The notes: a model not told the origin generated them from the letters alone. Counted from the stretch's first letter, positions 17,756-26,942 are shown. The stretch: DNA of 64,000 bases from CAZNYN01 sp964577295 (GCA_964577295.1 CAZNYN010000004.1:1-64000), one strand, 5' to 3'. Made by a program: numbers and translations.

Positions 17756-18778
17756 ATGAGTGACAGATTTATAACTTTGGGAATAGAGTCAAGCTGCGAC
17801 GACACAGCGATAGCAGTGCTTAACGGGCAGCATGAGGTCCTGTCTTCCATGATATCAAGTCAGATATCCAAACACTCTCAATACGGAGGGGTCGTCCCGG
17901 AATTGGCTTCGCGTATGCACCAGGAGGCCATACTGCCGCTTTTACGGGAAGTGTTGAACGAGAGCGGAATAGAAGATCCTTCAAAGGAGATAGACCTGAT
18001 TGCCGTCACTTCCGGCCCCGGACTTATGGGTTCTCTGCTCGTGGGGGTTATGAGCGCAAAAGCACTCTCTCAGGGCTGGAATATTCCCATATTGGGCGTT
18101 AATCATTTAGAGGGGCACATATTTGCGAATGTTGCGGCAAACAGGGATTTAGAGCCTCCGTTTATATCAATCATTGTATCGGGCGGGCATACGGAGCTGG
18201 TTCTTGTAAAAGATTTCGGCGATTACGAATTGCTTGGCTCAACAAGGGATGACGCAGCGGGCGAGGCATATGACAAAGTAGCCAAAATTCTGGGACTTGG
18301 GTATCCAGGCGGGCCTGTCGTAGATAAGCTCGCGTCACAGGGAATTCCTGATTTCTACACTCTGCCAGTGCCGCTCTCAAATACGAAAGAAATAGAATTC
18401 AGTTTCAGCGGGCTTAAGACCGCTGCTGTTACTCTCATACAAAAAACCGAAAGAGAGGGCAAGGAATTAATGGTTGAAAATTTCTGCGCCTCTTTTCAAA
18501 ACGCGGTAATATCCTCCCTCGTATGCAAGATAAGACTTGCGATGAAGTACAGCGGAATAAAACGCCTCACTCTGTCAGGCGGAGTTGCTGCGAATTCCGG
18601 CCTTAGAGCAAAGCTGCTTGAAATGTCTCATAGCGGCGAATGCGAAATCTTCCTACCGCCTGTTGCTATGTGCACTGACAATGCCGTAATGATAGCCGCC
18701 GCCGGCTTCTGCGGCTATATGCGGGGATGCCGCAGCGATATATCCGTATCACCCGATCCCTCGTGGGAAATATGGTAA
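17756..18778 (+). CDS. tsaD: tRNA threonylcarbamoyladenosine transferase TsaD
   Basis: The 340-residue ASKHA-fold enzyme has the metal-binding NHLEGHIFA, an N-terminal GIESSCDDTAIAV and IVSGGHTELV. It adds the threonylcarbamoyl group to A37 of ANN-decoding tRNAs. The ATG at 17756 follows GGAGGTAAG. The gap after it (18779-18914) holds the rex control region. Confidence 0.96.
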   Translation: MSDRFITLGIESSCDDTAIAVLNGQHEVLSSMISSQISKHSQYGGVVPELASRMHQEAILPLLREVLNESGIEDPSKEIDLIAVTSGPGLMGSLLVGVMSAKALSQGWNIPILGVNHLEGHIFANVAANRDLEPPFISIIVSGGHTELVLVKDFGDYELLGSTRDDAAGEAYDKVAKILGLGYPGGPVVDKLASQGIPDFYTLPVPLSNTKEIEFSFSGLKTAAVTLIQKTEREGKELMVENFCASFQNAVISSLVCKIRLAMKYSGIKRLTLSGGVAANSGLRAKLLEMSHSGECEIFLPPVAMCTDNAVMIAAAGFCGYMRGCRSDISVSPDPSWEIW

Positions 18779-18840
18779 TTGTTCTATAGCTTTAGCTGCG
18801 TTACCCCCCCCTTCATTCATATATTCAGAATAGACAGACT

Positions 18841-18902
18841 AAAAATAGCTATTGCAAAAAATAGCCATTCGATATAATATTATCGATATCAAGATATCGA
18901 TA
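18841..18902 (+). promoter_or_regulatory. rex promoter region with direct repeat and palindrome
   Basis: TTGCAA (18852-18857) and TAATAT (18875-18880) are 17 bases apart. Around the -35, AAAATAGC(T/C)ATT occurs twice (18842-18853 and 18858-18869). Just downstream, TATCGATATC and GATATCGATA (18881-18902) form perfect 10-base arms around AA and run into the rex ribosome site. Neither resembles the Gram-positive Rex box TTGTGAAN4TTCACAA. Confidence 0.45.
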
Positions 18903-18914
18903 GGAGGAATGCAC

Positions 18915-19589
18915 GTGCAGAACGAAAAGGATGAAACACTAAGCATTTCAAGACAGTCACTTCAGCGTCTGCCCCTTTATCTCGAGCTTTTGAAAAAGCT
19001 TAGGGCCGCAGGTGATACAAATGTATCATCTTCTCTTATCGCAGTAACTCTATCTCTCCACCCTGTGCAGGTCAGAAAGGATTTGGCTGCCGTCAGCACA
19101 GTTGAGGGAAATCCAAGAATAGGTTTTTCTCTCGACGGACTGATATCGGATATTGAAGATTTTCTCGGCTTCAACAATGTCAATGAAGCTGTTTTGGTCG
19201 GAGTCGGCAATCTTGGACGCGCACTTATGTCATACAGGACATTTGAGGACTGCGGACTTCGCATCATAGCCGGTTTTGACACCAATCCCGCAGTAATCGG
19301 CACAACCGTTCATGGGAAAGACATACTCGATGTTTCAAAGCTTTCCGAGCTGTGCAACAGGATAAAGGTTCATATAGGAATAATAACGGTACCTGCTCCA
19401 AATGCCCAGTGGGTTTGCGATCGTCTTGTCGAAGGGGGGATAGAGGCAGTTTGGAATTTTGCCCCTACACATTTGCATGTGCCCGATTCGATTCTTATTA
19501 ACAATGAGAATTTAAGCGCGTCTTTTGCCGGACTTTCAACCCGTCTGCGTATGAAAAAGGAACTCAAAAAATTTAATTCAAAAATATAA
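18915..19589 (+). CDS. rex: Redox-sensing transcriptional repressor Rex
   Basis: The 224-residue protein has an N-terminal winged helix (SISRQSLQRLPLYLELLKKL) and a Rossmann NAD(H) domain with VGVGNLGRALMSY. Rex leaves DNA when NADH is high. I chose the GTG at 18915, 7 bases after AGGAGG; an ATG at 18909 is too close to that site. The hydrogenase genes follow after 33 bases, so Rex probably controls NADH-linked hydrogen production and itself. Confidence 0.93.
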   Translation: MQNEKDETLSISRQSLQRLPLYLELLKKLRAAGDTNVSSSLIAVTLSLHPVQVRKDLAAVSTVEGNPRIGFSLDGLISDIEDFLGFNNVNEAVLVGVGNLGRALMSYRTFEDCGLRIIAGFDTNPAVIGTTVHGKDILDVSKLSELCNRIKVHIGIITVPAPNAQWVCDRLVEGGIEAVWNFAPTHLHVPDSILINNENLSASFAGLSTRLRMKKELKKFNSKI

Positions 19590-19622
19590 ATAATACCTGA
19601 CAAAGAAAAGAGTTGTTGCAAG

Positions 19623-20099
19623 ATGAGTGAAGAATTTGATTTTGCAGTAATCGATGCCATATTGCTGGAACATGGAAAGAAGACGGCATCAGTGATCGCC
19701 ATACTCCAAAGTATCCAGGAACATTACAGGTACCTGCCGAAGGAGATTTTTCCCTATCTCTCGCGAAAACTCGGAATAAGTCAGGCACGCATATACAGTG
19801 TTGCCACGTTTTACGAAAACTTCTCGCTCAACCCCAAAGGTAAATTTGTCATTAGAGTATGTGACGGTACGGCATGCCATGTCAGAAAATCCATCCCCAT
19901 TTTAGATCGTCTCCGCAAGGAACTCTCTCTGTCGGAGGAGAAAGTTACTACGGACGATCTTTCCTTTACGGTAGAAACGGTCTCATGCCTCGGAGCCTGC
20001 GGACTTGCTCCCGTAATAACGGTTAATGACACTGTCCACGCCGCCATGACTCCGGATAAAGCGTCTGAACTTCTGGCGTCCCTGAAGGAGGAGCTTTAA
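19623..20099 (+). CDS. hydC: NADH-linked [FeFe]-hydrogenase subunit, NuoE-like (HydC)
   Basis: This 158-residue thioredoxin-fold ferredoxin of the NuoE family holds one [2Fe-2S] cluster, with ligands in CDGTACHVR and SCLGACGLAP. In HydABC enzymes it passes electrons near the NADH site. It begins a three-gene hydrogenase set and is 1 base from the next gene. Confidence 0.9.
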   Translation: MSEEFDFAVIDAILLEHGKKTASVIAILQSIQEHYRYLPKEIFPYLSRKLGISQARIYSVATFYENFSLNPKGKFVIRVCDGTACHVRKSIPILDRLRKELSLSEEKVTTDDLSFTVETVSCLGACGLAPVITVNDTVHAAMTPDKASELLASLKEEL

Positions 20100-20100
20100 T

Positions 20101-21975
20101 ATGATAAAGACAAGAGAAGAACTGATCGAACTCAGAAATAAGTATGCTTCAAGTTTAACGGAAGAGAAGAAAAAGATTCTTGTCTGTGCAGGTACGGGCT
20201 GTATATCCAGCGGTTCTTTGCAGATTTTTGATGAACTGAAAACAATCCTTGACAGAGAAGGTATAAACTGTTCCGTAGAGCTTCAGGAAGAGCCGCATGA
20301 AAATTCCGTGGGACTTAAAAAGTCAGGCTGCCATGGTTTCTGCGAGTGTGGACCGCTTGTCCGTATAGAACCTTACGGTTATCTTTACACAAAGGTTAAG
20401 CTCTCCGACTGTGAGGATATAGTAAAAAAGACAATAATAGGCGGCGAACATATAGAACGCCTCGCTTATTCAAAAGACGAAGTCGTTTATAAAAAACAGG
20501 ATGAAATTCCCTTTTATAAGAAACAGACGAGACACGTTCTGGAACACTGCGGACACATCGACGCCACGTCGATAAAGGAGTACCTGGGCATAGGCGGCTA
20601 CAAAGCCCTTGAAAAGGTGCTTTTTGATATGGACGCCAATGAAGTTATAAACATGGTTACAGATTCTGCTCTCCGCGGACGCGGCGGCGGCGGATTCCCG
20701 ACAGGCCGCAAATGGGCTCAGGTAAAAAGGCAGAGAGAGACAGAGCGATACATAGTCTGCAACGGAGACGAGGGCGACCCCGGCGCATTCATGGACAGAA
20801 GCATCATGGAGGGTGACCCCCACAGGATGCTCGAGGGCATGATGATTGCCGGAGCGGCATGCGGAGCGCAGAACGGCTACATCTATGTACGCGCGGAATA
20901 TCCCATGGCCGTCAGCAGGCTGAAAAACGCCATAGCTCAGGCGGAGGAGCTTGGTCTCATCGGAGATAATATACTGGGGACAGGCTTCTCGTTCCACATG
21001 CACATCAACAGAGGCGCGGGAGCTTTTGTCTGCGGGGAGGGCAGTGCTCTTACCGCTTCCATCGAGGGCAAGCGCGGAATGCCGAGAGTAAAGCCGCCCC
21101 GCACCGTAGAGCAGGGACTTTTTGAAAAACCCACCGTTTTGAACAATGTAGAGACATTCGCCAATGTTCCTCTTATCATCAACAAAGGCGTAGAGTGGTA
21201 TAAAGAGCTTGGTCCCGATAAGAGCCCCGGAACAAAGGCCTTTGCACTTACCGGCAATATCGTAAACACCGGACTGATAGAAGTTCCGATGGGTACGACG
21301 CTGCGCGAAGTTGTATTCGACATAGGCGGAGGCATGAGAGACGGAGCGGACTTTAAGGCCGTTCAGATAGGCGGCCCTTCGGGCGGATGCCTTACAAAAG
21401 AACACCTCGACACACCTCTTGACTTTGACTCACTGAGCGCAATGGGAGCCATGATAGGCTCTGGCGGGCTCGTTGTTATGGACAGCAACACCTGCATGGT
21501 CGAAGTGGCGCGCTTCTTCATGAACTTTACTCAGAACGAATCATGCGGAAAGTGTGTTCCCTGCCGCGGAGGCACTAAACAGATGCTTGCCATCCTTGAA
21601 AGGATTGTTGCCGGAGAGGGCCGCGACGGCGATATAGAGCTTCTGCTAGAACTTGCGGACATGATCTCATCAACGGCTCTGTGCGGACTGGGAAAGACAG
21701 CCGCTTTCCCAGTAATAAGCACGATAAAGAACTTCCGTGAGGAATACGAAGCACATATTTATCAAAAATACTGTCCTGTCGGAGCATGTCAGAAGCTCAA
21801 GAGGATAACGATAGTTCCAGAGCTCTGCAAGGGCTGCTCGAAATGTTCAAGAGTGTGCCCCGTAGGAGCAATCAGCGGAAAGATAAAGGAACCTTTTGAA
21901 ATAGATCCGAAGAAGTGCATTAAGTGCGGCGCATGTGTCACAGCATGTTCCTTCCATGCCATCAAGGAGGCGTAG
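20101..21975 (+). CDS. hydB: NADH-linked [FeFe]-hydrogenase flavin subunit (HydB)
   Basis: The 624-residue NuoF-like subunit has, in order, a thioredoxin-like [2Fe-2S] domain (VCAGTGC, SGCHGFCECGP), the FMN/NADH domain (GRGGGGFPTGRKW near residue 195; NGDEGDPGAFMD), the [4Fe-4S] motif ESCGKCVPCRGG near 480, and two C-terminal ferredoxin clusters (CKGCSKCSRVCP and CIKCGACVTACS). This extended form is that of trimeric bifurcating or NADH-dependent hydrogenases rather than complex I. Confidence 0.94.
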   Translation: MIKTREELIELRNKYASSLTEEKKKILVCAGTGCISSGSLQIFDELKTILDREGINCSVELQEEPHENSVGLKKSGCHGFCECGPLVRIEPYGYLYTKVKLSDCEDIVKKTIIGGEHIERLAYSKDEVVYKKQDEIPFYKKQTRHVLEHCGHIDATSIKEYLGIGGYKALEKVLFDMDANEVINMVTDSALRGRGGGGFPTGRKWAQVKRQRETERYIVCNGDEGDPGAFMDRSIMEGDPHRMLEGMMIAGAACGAQNGYIYVRAEYPMAVSRLKNAIAQAEELGLIGDNILGTGFSFHMHINRGAGAFVCGEGSALTASIEGKRGMPRVKPPRTVEQGLFEKPTVLNNVETFANVPLIINKGVEWYKELGPDKSPGTKAFALTGNIVNTGLIEVPMGTTLREVVFDIGGGMRDGADFKAVQIGGPSGGCLTKEHLDTPLDFDSLSAMGAMIGSGGLVVMDSNTCMVEVARFFMNFTQNESCGKCVPCRGGTKQMLAILERIVAGEGRDGDIELLLELADMISSTALCGLGKTAAFPVISTIKNFREEYEAHIYQKYCPVGACQKLKRITIVPELCKGCSKCSRVCPVGAISGKIKEPFEIDPKKCIKCGACVTACSFHAIKEA

Positions 21976-21979
21976 CGAT

Positions 21980-23683
21980 ATGAATAAGGGCAGTATGATA
22001 ATAGACGGCATCCATGTAGAGATAAACGAAGAAAAAAATCTCCTAGAGCTTATTCGCAAAGCGGGAATAAACCTTCCCACGTTCTGCTACTACTCTGAAC
22101 TTTCGATATACGGTGCCTGCCGTATGTGCATGGTTGAGAACAAGTGGGGGGGGCTTGACGCGGCATGTTCCACACCTCCCAAGGACGGCATGGAGATATT
22201 TACAAACACGGAGCGCCTCAGAAAGTACCGCAAAATGATTTTGGAGCTTCTTCTCGCCGACCACTGCCGCGACTGCACGACATGCGGCAACAACGGAAAG
22301 TGCAAGCTGCAGGAACTCGCAATGAGATTTAACATTGAGGGTGTTCGCTTTCCCAACGGAGCTGACAAACCCTGTATGGATGAGTCCTCTCTCTGTATAG
22401 TAAGAGACCAGAACAAGTGTATACTCTGCGGCGACTGTGTCAGGATGTGCAATGAGATACAGAATGTCGGAGCTATAGATTTTGCGCACAGAGGCTCAAA
22501 AATGACAATCAGCACAGTGTTCGATATCCCCATCGCGGAAAGCAACTGCGTCGGCTGCGGACAGTGCGCGGCAGTATGTCCTACAGGTGCCATTGTTCTC
22601 AGAAACAATACTGCAGGCGTATGGAAAGCCCTTGATGACAAAGAAGTAAGAGTCAGCGCTCAGATTGCCCCTGCGGTAAGAGTTGCGATAGGCAAGGAAC
22701 TCGGTATTGCCGACGGCGAAAATGCAATGGGCAAGATTGTAGCCGCCATGCGCAGAATGGGTTTTAACGAAATATTCGACACATCGACGGGAGCAGACCT
22801 GACAGTTCTTGAAGAGTCCACGGAATTCCTTGAGCACTTGGAGCACGAAGACGCAAAGATGCCCCTTTTTACATCATGCTGCCCCGCTTGGATCAGCTAT
22901 TGCGAGAAGAACGACCCAGATCTTCTTCCCTACATCTCAACATGCCGTTCGCCGATGCAGATGTTTGCCTCCGTTATAAAAGAGCATCACAAGATGTCCA
23001 AGAGAAAACATGTTCATGTCGCCGTTATGCCCTGTACCGCAAAGAAGTACGAAGCAGCAAGGGATGAGTTTAAGAAAGACGGAAGCTCCAATGTAGACTT
23101 TGTTCTCACGACACAGGAGCTCATCCAGATGATAAAAGAGTCCGGACTCGTATTCGCCGAGCTTGAGCCCGAAGCCGTTGATATGCCGTTCAGCACAATG
23201 AGCGGAGCGGGTGTGATCTTCGGAGTCACGGGCGGAGTTACGGAAGCGGTGCTCAGAAGAGTTGTATCCGACAAATCATTCGGAGCGATTCAGGCTATAT
23301 CCTTCAAAGGCGTACGCGGAATGACAGGAGTCAAAGAGGCCACACTGCAGTACGGCGACAGAGAGCTGAAGATAGCCATGGTCAGCGGCCTGAAAAACGC
23401 AGCCGATATTATAGAGAGAATCAGAAACGGCGAGCACTACGACTTCGTAGAAGTAATGGCATGCCCGGGAGGATGCGTATGCGGAGCGGGACAGCCTTTC
23501 GTCCTCAGAGATGCGAAGGAGCAGAGAGGCAAGGGGCTTTACTCCGCGGACAGAATGTCCAGCATAAAGCGTTCGGAGGAAAACCCACTGATGATGTCAC
23601 TCTACAGCAGTCTCCTCAAAGGAAAAGTGCATGAGCTTCTGCACGTTGACTATGTAAAATCCGCAAAGGCCGGTGAGAGATAG
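21980..23683 (+). CDS. hydA: [FeFe]-hydrogenase catalytic subunit (HydA)
   Basis: The 567-residue catalytic subunit has an N-terminal [2Fe-2S] domain (FCYYSELSIYGACRMC), a His-Cys3 cluster (HCRDCTTCGNNGKC), two [4Fe-4S] clusters (CILCGDCVRMC and CVGCGQCAAVC) and the H-cluster motifs TSCCPAW (about 298), MPCTAKKYE (about 349) and EVMACPGGCVCGAGQP (about 490). The last has GAG where many enzymes have GGG. The ATG at 21980 follows AAGGAGG. The active site needs HydE, F and G; only hydE is in view, at 43.4 kb. Confidence 0.95.
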   Translation: MNKGSMIIDGIHVEINEEKNLLELIRKAGINLPTFCYYSELSIYGACRMCMVENKWGGLDAACSTPPKDGMEIFTNTERLRKYRKMILELLLADHCRDCTTCGNNGKCKLQELAMRFNIEGVRFPNGADKPCMDESSLCIVRDQNKCILCGDCVRMCNEIQNVGAIDFAHRGSKMTISTVFDIPIAESNCVGCGQCAAVCPTGAIVLRNNTAGVWKALDDKEVRVSAQIAPAVRVAIGKELGIADGENAMGKIVAAMRRMGFNEIFDTSTGADLTVLEESTEFLEHLEHEDAKMPLFTSCCPAWISYCEKNDPDLLPYISTCRSPMQMFASVIKEHHKMSKRKHVHVAVMPCTAKKYEAARDEFKKDGSSNVDFVLTTQELIQMIKESGLVFAELEPEAVDMPFSTMSGAGVIFGVTGGVTEAVLRRVVSDKSFGAIQAISFKGVRGMTGVKEATLQYGDRELKIAMVSGLKNAADIIERIRNGEHYDFVEVMACPGGCVCGAGQPFVLRDAKEQRGKGLYSADRMSSIKRSEENPLMMSLYSSLLKGKVHELLHVDYVKSAKAGER

Positions 23684-23939
23684 AATGCTTAATATCAAAA
23701 TATGCAGCGGAACGTCCTGCTATCTTAAAGGTGCATACAATGTAATACAGCTTTTTCAGCACGAGATAGAAAATCGCTCTCTTCACGAAAAAGTTGAAAT
23801 TATAGGCTCTTTCTGTCTCGGCAAATGCGAGAACAACGTATCTGTGGAAATTAACGGTCAAATTTACAATGTGGCGCCTGAAACAGCCATAAAGTTTTTT
23901 AGAGAAACGGTAATGCCTTTGGTGGAAAAGCAGGCTTAA
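23684..23939 (+). CDS. Small thioredoxin-fold [2Fe-2S] protein of the hydrogenase operon
   Basis: An 88-residue protein with cysteines in CSGTSCYLKG and SFCLGKCENN, the four-cysteine pattern of the NuoE C-terminal ferredoxin fold. It starts immediately after hydA, so it belongs to the operon. It may be a fourth subunit or an electron carrier for the hydrogenase. HydABC operons do not always include such a gene. Its role is inferred only from position and fold. Confidence 0.75.
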
Positions 23940-23961
23940 ATATCATAAGCAAAAATTGAAA

Positions 23962-24001
23962 AGCGCGGGATGCTCTGTCTTCTAGGCAGGCATCCCGCGC
24001 T
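23962..24001. terminator. Bidirectional terminator after the hydrogenase operon
   Basis: AGCGCGGGATGC and GCATCCCGCGCT form a perfect 12-base stem. T-rich sequence flanks it on both strands, and it sits between convergent genes. Confidence 0.85.
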
Positions 24002-24015
24002 CTTTATTTTCAAAG

Positions 24016-24987
24016 TTATCTTTCTGAGTAGCCCCTTAAAAAAGAGAACATAACCGATGCCGCAAGAGAGGCCGTCCTATGATCCTCATCAAGGGAAGGC
24101 GATACTTCCATAATGTCTATGTAGCGTATCTGCGAAGTGCGCCCCGCTATGTAGGCTATCTTTGTTATCTCGGGAGCTTTGAGCCCGCTAGGGTTGCTTG
24201 CGGAAGCTCCTGGCGCTTCCGTGCTCCTCACAGCATCGATATCGAGAGAGAGAGCTATCTTGTGCCCACGTTTGCCGACTATAGTAAGAGATTGGAGGAA
24301 TGATTCCATAACTCTTTCTGTGACTTCTTTTAATGTGAGTACGGTGCTTCCCTGCTCCCGAAGCCAATTGTAGTAGTAAGGTGAGTTGTACTGCTCCTGT
24401 ATTCCGAACTCCACAAAAGAGTCGCCCATAAGCGCGCTGTCGGGGAGCTGAGTCAGAGCGCGGTAGAAAGAGGTCCCGCTGTTGATGCCGTTTTCGTCGG
24501 TTCTGACATCAAGGTGGGCATCGACATTTACAAGCCCCAGCTCGTCATGCTTCAGTCCCGCTCCTTTTACAAAGCCTGCTACACCTGGGTATGTAAGGTC
24601 GTGTCCGCCTCCCAAAACAATGGGAACGGCTCCTTTGGAGACTATGTCCGCAACCGCTTCCTGTGACGCCTCGTGAACCTCGTCAAGAGTCAAGCCGTCT
24701 GTGCAGAGATTTCCTGCATCTACGACGCTTATACGATCAAAATCCATCGTAAAGCCCGGGGTCAGCTTGTAAAAGCGCCACCTGATATCATCCGGTGCTT
24801 TTGAAGCTCCCGCCCTGCCCTTATTCGCTGTGATCCCCCTGTCCTCTGGGATTCCTATTATTACTACATCGTCGGCCTTTATTTCATCTATTGAAACCCT
24901 TGATACAAGTTCTCCGAGCCTGCGGTCTTTTGGGTCATTTCTGCTGTAAAACAGATCGCGCTGTGCTTTGTTAAGAGAATATTTCAT
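24016..24987 (-). CDS. Arginase/agmatinase/formiminoglutamase family ureohydrolase
   Basis: The 323-residue enzyme has the di-manganese site motifs GGGHDLTYPG, NVDAHLDVR and SLDIDAVRS. The last motif reads STEAPG where agmatinases often have DPALAPG, which leans towards formiminoglutamase or a divergent branch. The substrate could be N-formimino-glutamate, agmatine or arginine. The start ATG follows GGAGGG. It is a single-gene unit divergent from the glutaredoxin gene. An amino-acid fermenter could use it in histidine or arginine breakdown. Confidence 0.8.
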   Translation of the reverse strand: MKYSLNKAQRDLFYSRNDPKDRRLGELVSRVSIDEIKADDVVIIGIPEDRGITANKGRAGASKAPDDIRWRFYKLTPGFTMDFDRISVVDAGNLCTDGLTLDEVHEASQEAVADIVSKGAVPIVLGGGHDLTYPGVAGFVKGAGLKHDELGLVNVDAHLDVRTDENGINSGTSFYRALTQLPDSALMGDSFVEFGIQEQYNSPYYYNWLREQGSTVLTLKEVTERVMESFLQSLTIVGKRGHKIALSLDIDAVRSTEAPGASASNPSGLKAPEITKIAYIAGRTSQIRYIDIMEVSPSLDEDHRTASLAASVMFSFLRGYSER

Positions 24988-25038
24988 AATAACCCTCCGT
25001 GTATGCTTAAATGCAATAGAATCCTAGCTTTCATCTTT

Positions 25039-25049
25039 GATAATGATAA
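25039..25049. promoter_or_regulatory. Possible Fur-type half-box
   Basis: GATAATGATAA matches the first 11 bases of the classical Fur box; the second half matches poorly. It lies between the divergent ureohydrolase and glutaredoxin genes. Weak evidence. Confidence 0.2.
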
Positions 25050-25162
25050 CGGTATTTTGTACTATTTAGGTAAAATTATCTTTTTTGTTTTTTTAATTGG
25101 ATATAACATAAACCCCATGCGGAAAGCATTTAGTATTTTTGTATAGAAAGGCAGTGGTTAGA

Positions 25163-25423
25163 GTGAAAGAAGTAAAAATGTTTATGTTTGCGGGATGTCC
25201 GCATTGCGCCAAGGCTGGAGAGATGGTCAAAAAATTGAAAGAGACCAATATGGATTACGCCTCCGTACCTATAGATGTAATTGACGAAAAACTTAACCCT
25301 GCCGAGGCTGATAAGTACGATTACTACTATGTTCCCACCTTCTTTGTCGGCGGCGTAAAGCTCCATGAGGGTGTTCCTACTGAAGAAGCAGTCGAAAACG
25401 TGCTTAAGACCGCTTTGGCATAA
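25163..25423 (+). CDS. Glutaredoxin-like thiol-redox protein
   Basis: The 86-residue glutaredoxin-fold protein has an active site CPHC in MFAGCPHCAKAG and the cis-proline region YVPTFFVGG. It probably reduces disulfides or acts in thiol transfer. The GTG at 25163 is chosen; an upstream TTG at 25139 is possible but leaves a poor N-terminus. Cysteine synthase follows after 15 bases, linking it to sulfur metabolism. Confidence 0.75.
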   Translation: MKEVKMFMFAGCPHCAKAGEMVKKLKETNMDYASVPIDVIDEKLNPAEADKYDYYYVPTFFVGGVKLHEGVPTEEAVENVLKTALA

Positions 25424-25438
25424 AAGGAGGCTATAACA

Positions 25439-26356
25439 ATGCGTGACGTTAATTCTCTTGAGATAATGACTCTGGTCGGGAATACGCCTCTCTATAAATT
25501 AAAGAGAGATACGGGAGGAGCCGATGTATTTATAAAGCTTGAGGGTAATAACCCGGGGGGCTCGATTAAGGACAGAGCTGCGTGGGGCATGATAAGCAGA
25601 GCCCAGAAAGACGGACTTATAAATGACGGCACAGTCATAGTGGAACCCACAAGCGGCAACACTGGCATAGGGCTGGCTCTTTTGGGACATGCACTGGGGC
25701 TTAAAGTGATACTGACAATGCCCGAATCCATGTCTGTCGAACGCAGAACAATACTCAAATCCTACGGTGCGGAGCTTGTCCTGACCCCGGCTTCCGAAGG
25801 CATGAAAGGTGCTGTAGCTGCCGCTAATTCCATTCTTGCGCGGGAAGGGAACGCGATTATGCTCGATCAGTTCTCAAACCCCGGCAACCCGGCCGCGCAT
25901 GAGCTTACGACAGGGCCTGAGATAATAAGGCAGCTTCCGGCCGACACCAAACTCGCGGCATTTGTCGCAAGCTTCGGCACAGGCGGTACAATCACCGGCA
26001 TAGGGAGAGCGCTTAAGAAAGCTTATCCCGATGTTAGAATTATAGCGGCAGAGCCTGCATCAAGTCCGCTTATTACAAAAGGCTTTGCGGGGCCGCATAA
26101 GATCCAGGGCATAGGAGCCAACTTCATCCCGTCCGTGCTGGACAGGAGTATTATTTCCGAATATGTGACTGTCGGGGACAGCGATGCCATAGATACGGCG
26201 AAAAACCTTGCTTTGGAAGAGGGACTTTTCAGCGGAATTTCAACCGGTGCAAATGTATGGGCCGCAATAGAAACAGCGAAGAACCTGCCGCGCGGCAGTG
26301 CTGTAGTAACGGTTCAGCCCGACAGGGGAGATAAGTATCTGAGCGTTTTTTGCTGA
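25439..26356 (+). CDS. Cysteine synthase (CysK/CysM family)
   Basis: The 305-residue PLP enzyme has the lysine motif NPGGSIKDRAAWGM, the substrate loop EPTSGNTGIGLA and the phosphate-binding GTGGTITG. It makes cysteine from O-acetylserine (or O-phosphoserine) and sulfide. Features do not separate CysK from CysM with certainty. The start follows AAGGAGG. A hairpin terminator follows. Confidence 0.9.
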   Translation: MRDVNSLEIMTLVGNTPLYKLKRDTGGADVFIKLEGNNPGGSIKDRAAWGMISRAQKDGLINDGTVIVEPTSGNTGIGLALLGHALGLKVILTMPESMSVERRTILKSYGAELVLTPASEGMKGAVAAANSILAREGNAIMLDQFSNPGNPAAHELTTGPEIIRQLPADTKLAAFVASFGTGGTITGIGRALKKAYPDVRIIAAEPASSPLITKGFAGPHKIQGIGANFIPSVLDRSIISEYVTVGDSDAIDTAKNLALEEGLFSGISTGANVWAAIETAKNLPRGSAVVTVQPDRGDKYLSVFC

Positions 26357-26364
26357 TATAAGAT

Positions 26365-26394
26365 GAGTGCGGAGCCTCAGAAAGCTCCGCACTC
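26365..26394. terminator. Terminator between cysteine synthase and purE
   Basis: GAGTGCGGAGC and GCTCCGCACTC form a perfect 11-base stem with an 8-base loop, between convergent genes. The downstream T-run is imperfect. Confidence 0.7.
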
Positions 26395-26420
26395 ATTCTA
26401 TAATAATTTTATAGAAATTT

Positions 26421-26939
26421 TTACTTAAAGGCCTCCGCAGGTGCGGCGGGGAGATTCCCGAGCTTTTCGCGGCTTGATATGACTTTTGCCGCTTCTTTCT
26501 CCATCCAAGCGCAAATCCTCTTCGAGAGAGCTTCGTCATGCACAGCGACTATTCTTGCCGCCATAAGGCATCCGTTCTTTGCGCCGTTGAGTCCCATAGA
26601 TGCTACGGGAACTCCCGGGGGCATCTGCGCCACGGAGAGAAGAGCATCGAGCCCGTCCAAAGCGCCGCCTTTTACGGGAACTCCGATGACCGGCAGAGAG
26701 GTGGCGGCAGCCACAACTCCGGGAAGTGCGGCGGAGAGTCCCGCAACCGCTATAATAACTTCAATGCCTCTGGCTTTCGCGTTTTTTGCATAATTTGCGA
26801 CATCTTCCGGTGTACGGTGTGCCGAGGCTATCGCAACTTCAAACGGAATCATAAGCTCTTCGAGAACGGGAGTCCCTTTTTCGACAACGGGAATGTCGGA
26901 GGCAGAACCCATAATGATGCCTATTTTAGCTGTACTCAT
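26421..26939 (-). CDS. purE: N5-carboxyaminoimidazole ribonucleotide mutase PurE
   Basis: The 172-residue protein has GIIMGSASDIPV and the catalytic SAHRTPE. It acts in AIR carboxylation. The SAHRTPE and ALPGVVAA segments look class I-like, which normally needs PurK, but no purK is in the window; class cannot be settled by eye. I chose the ATG at 26939 over a GTG just upstream. It is the last gene of the purine operon. Confidence 0.92.
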   Translation of the reverse strand: MSTAKIGIIMGSASDIPVVEKGTPVLEELMIPFEVAIASAHRTPEDVANYAKNAKARGIEVIIAVAGLSAALPGVVAAATSLPVIGVPVKGGALDGLDALLSVAQMPPGVPVASMGLNGAKNGCLMAARIVAVHDEALSKRICAWMEKEAAKVISSREKLGNLPAAPAEAFK

Positions 26940-26942
26940 CAC

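Noticed and set aside
20101..23683. Complex I (nuoEFG) or formate dehydrogenase
   Set aside because: The third subunit carries the three H-cluster motifs of [FeFe]-hydrogenase and no other nuo genes are present.
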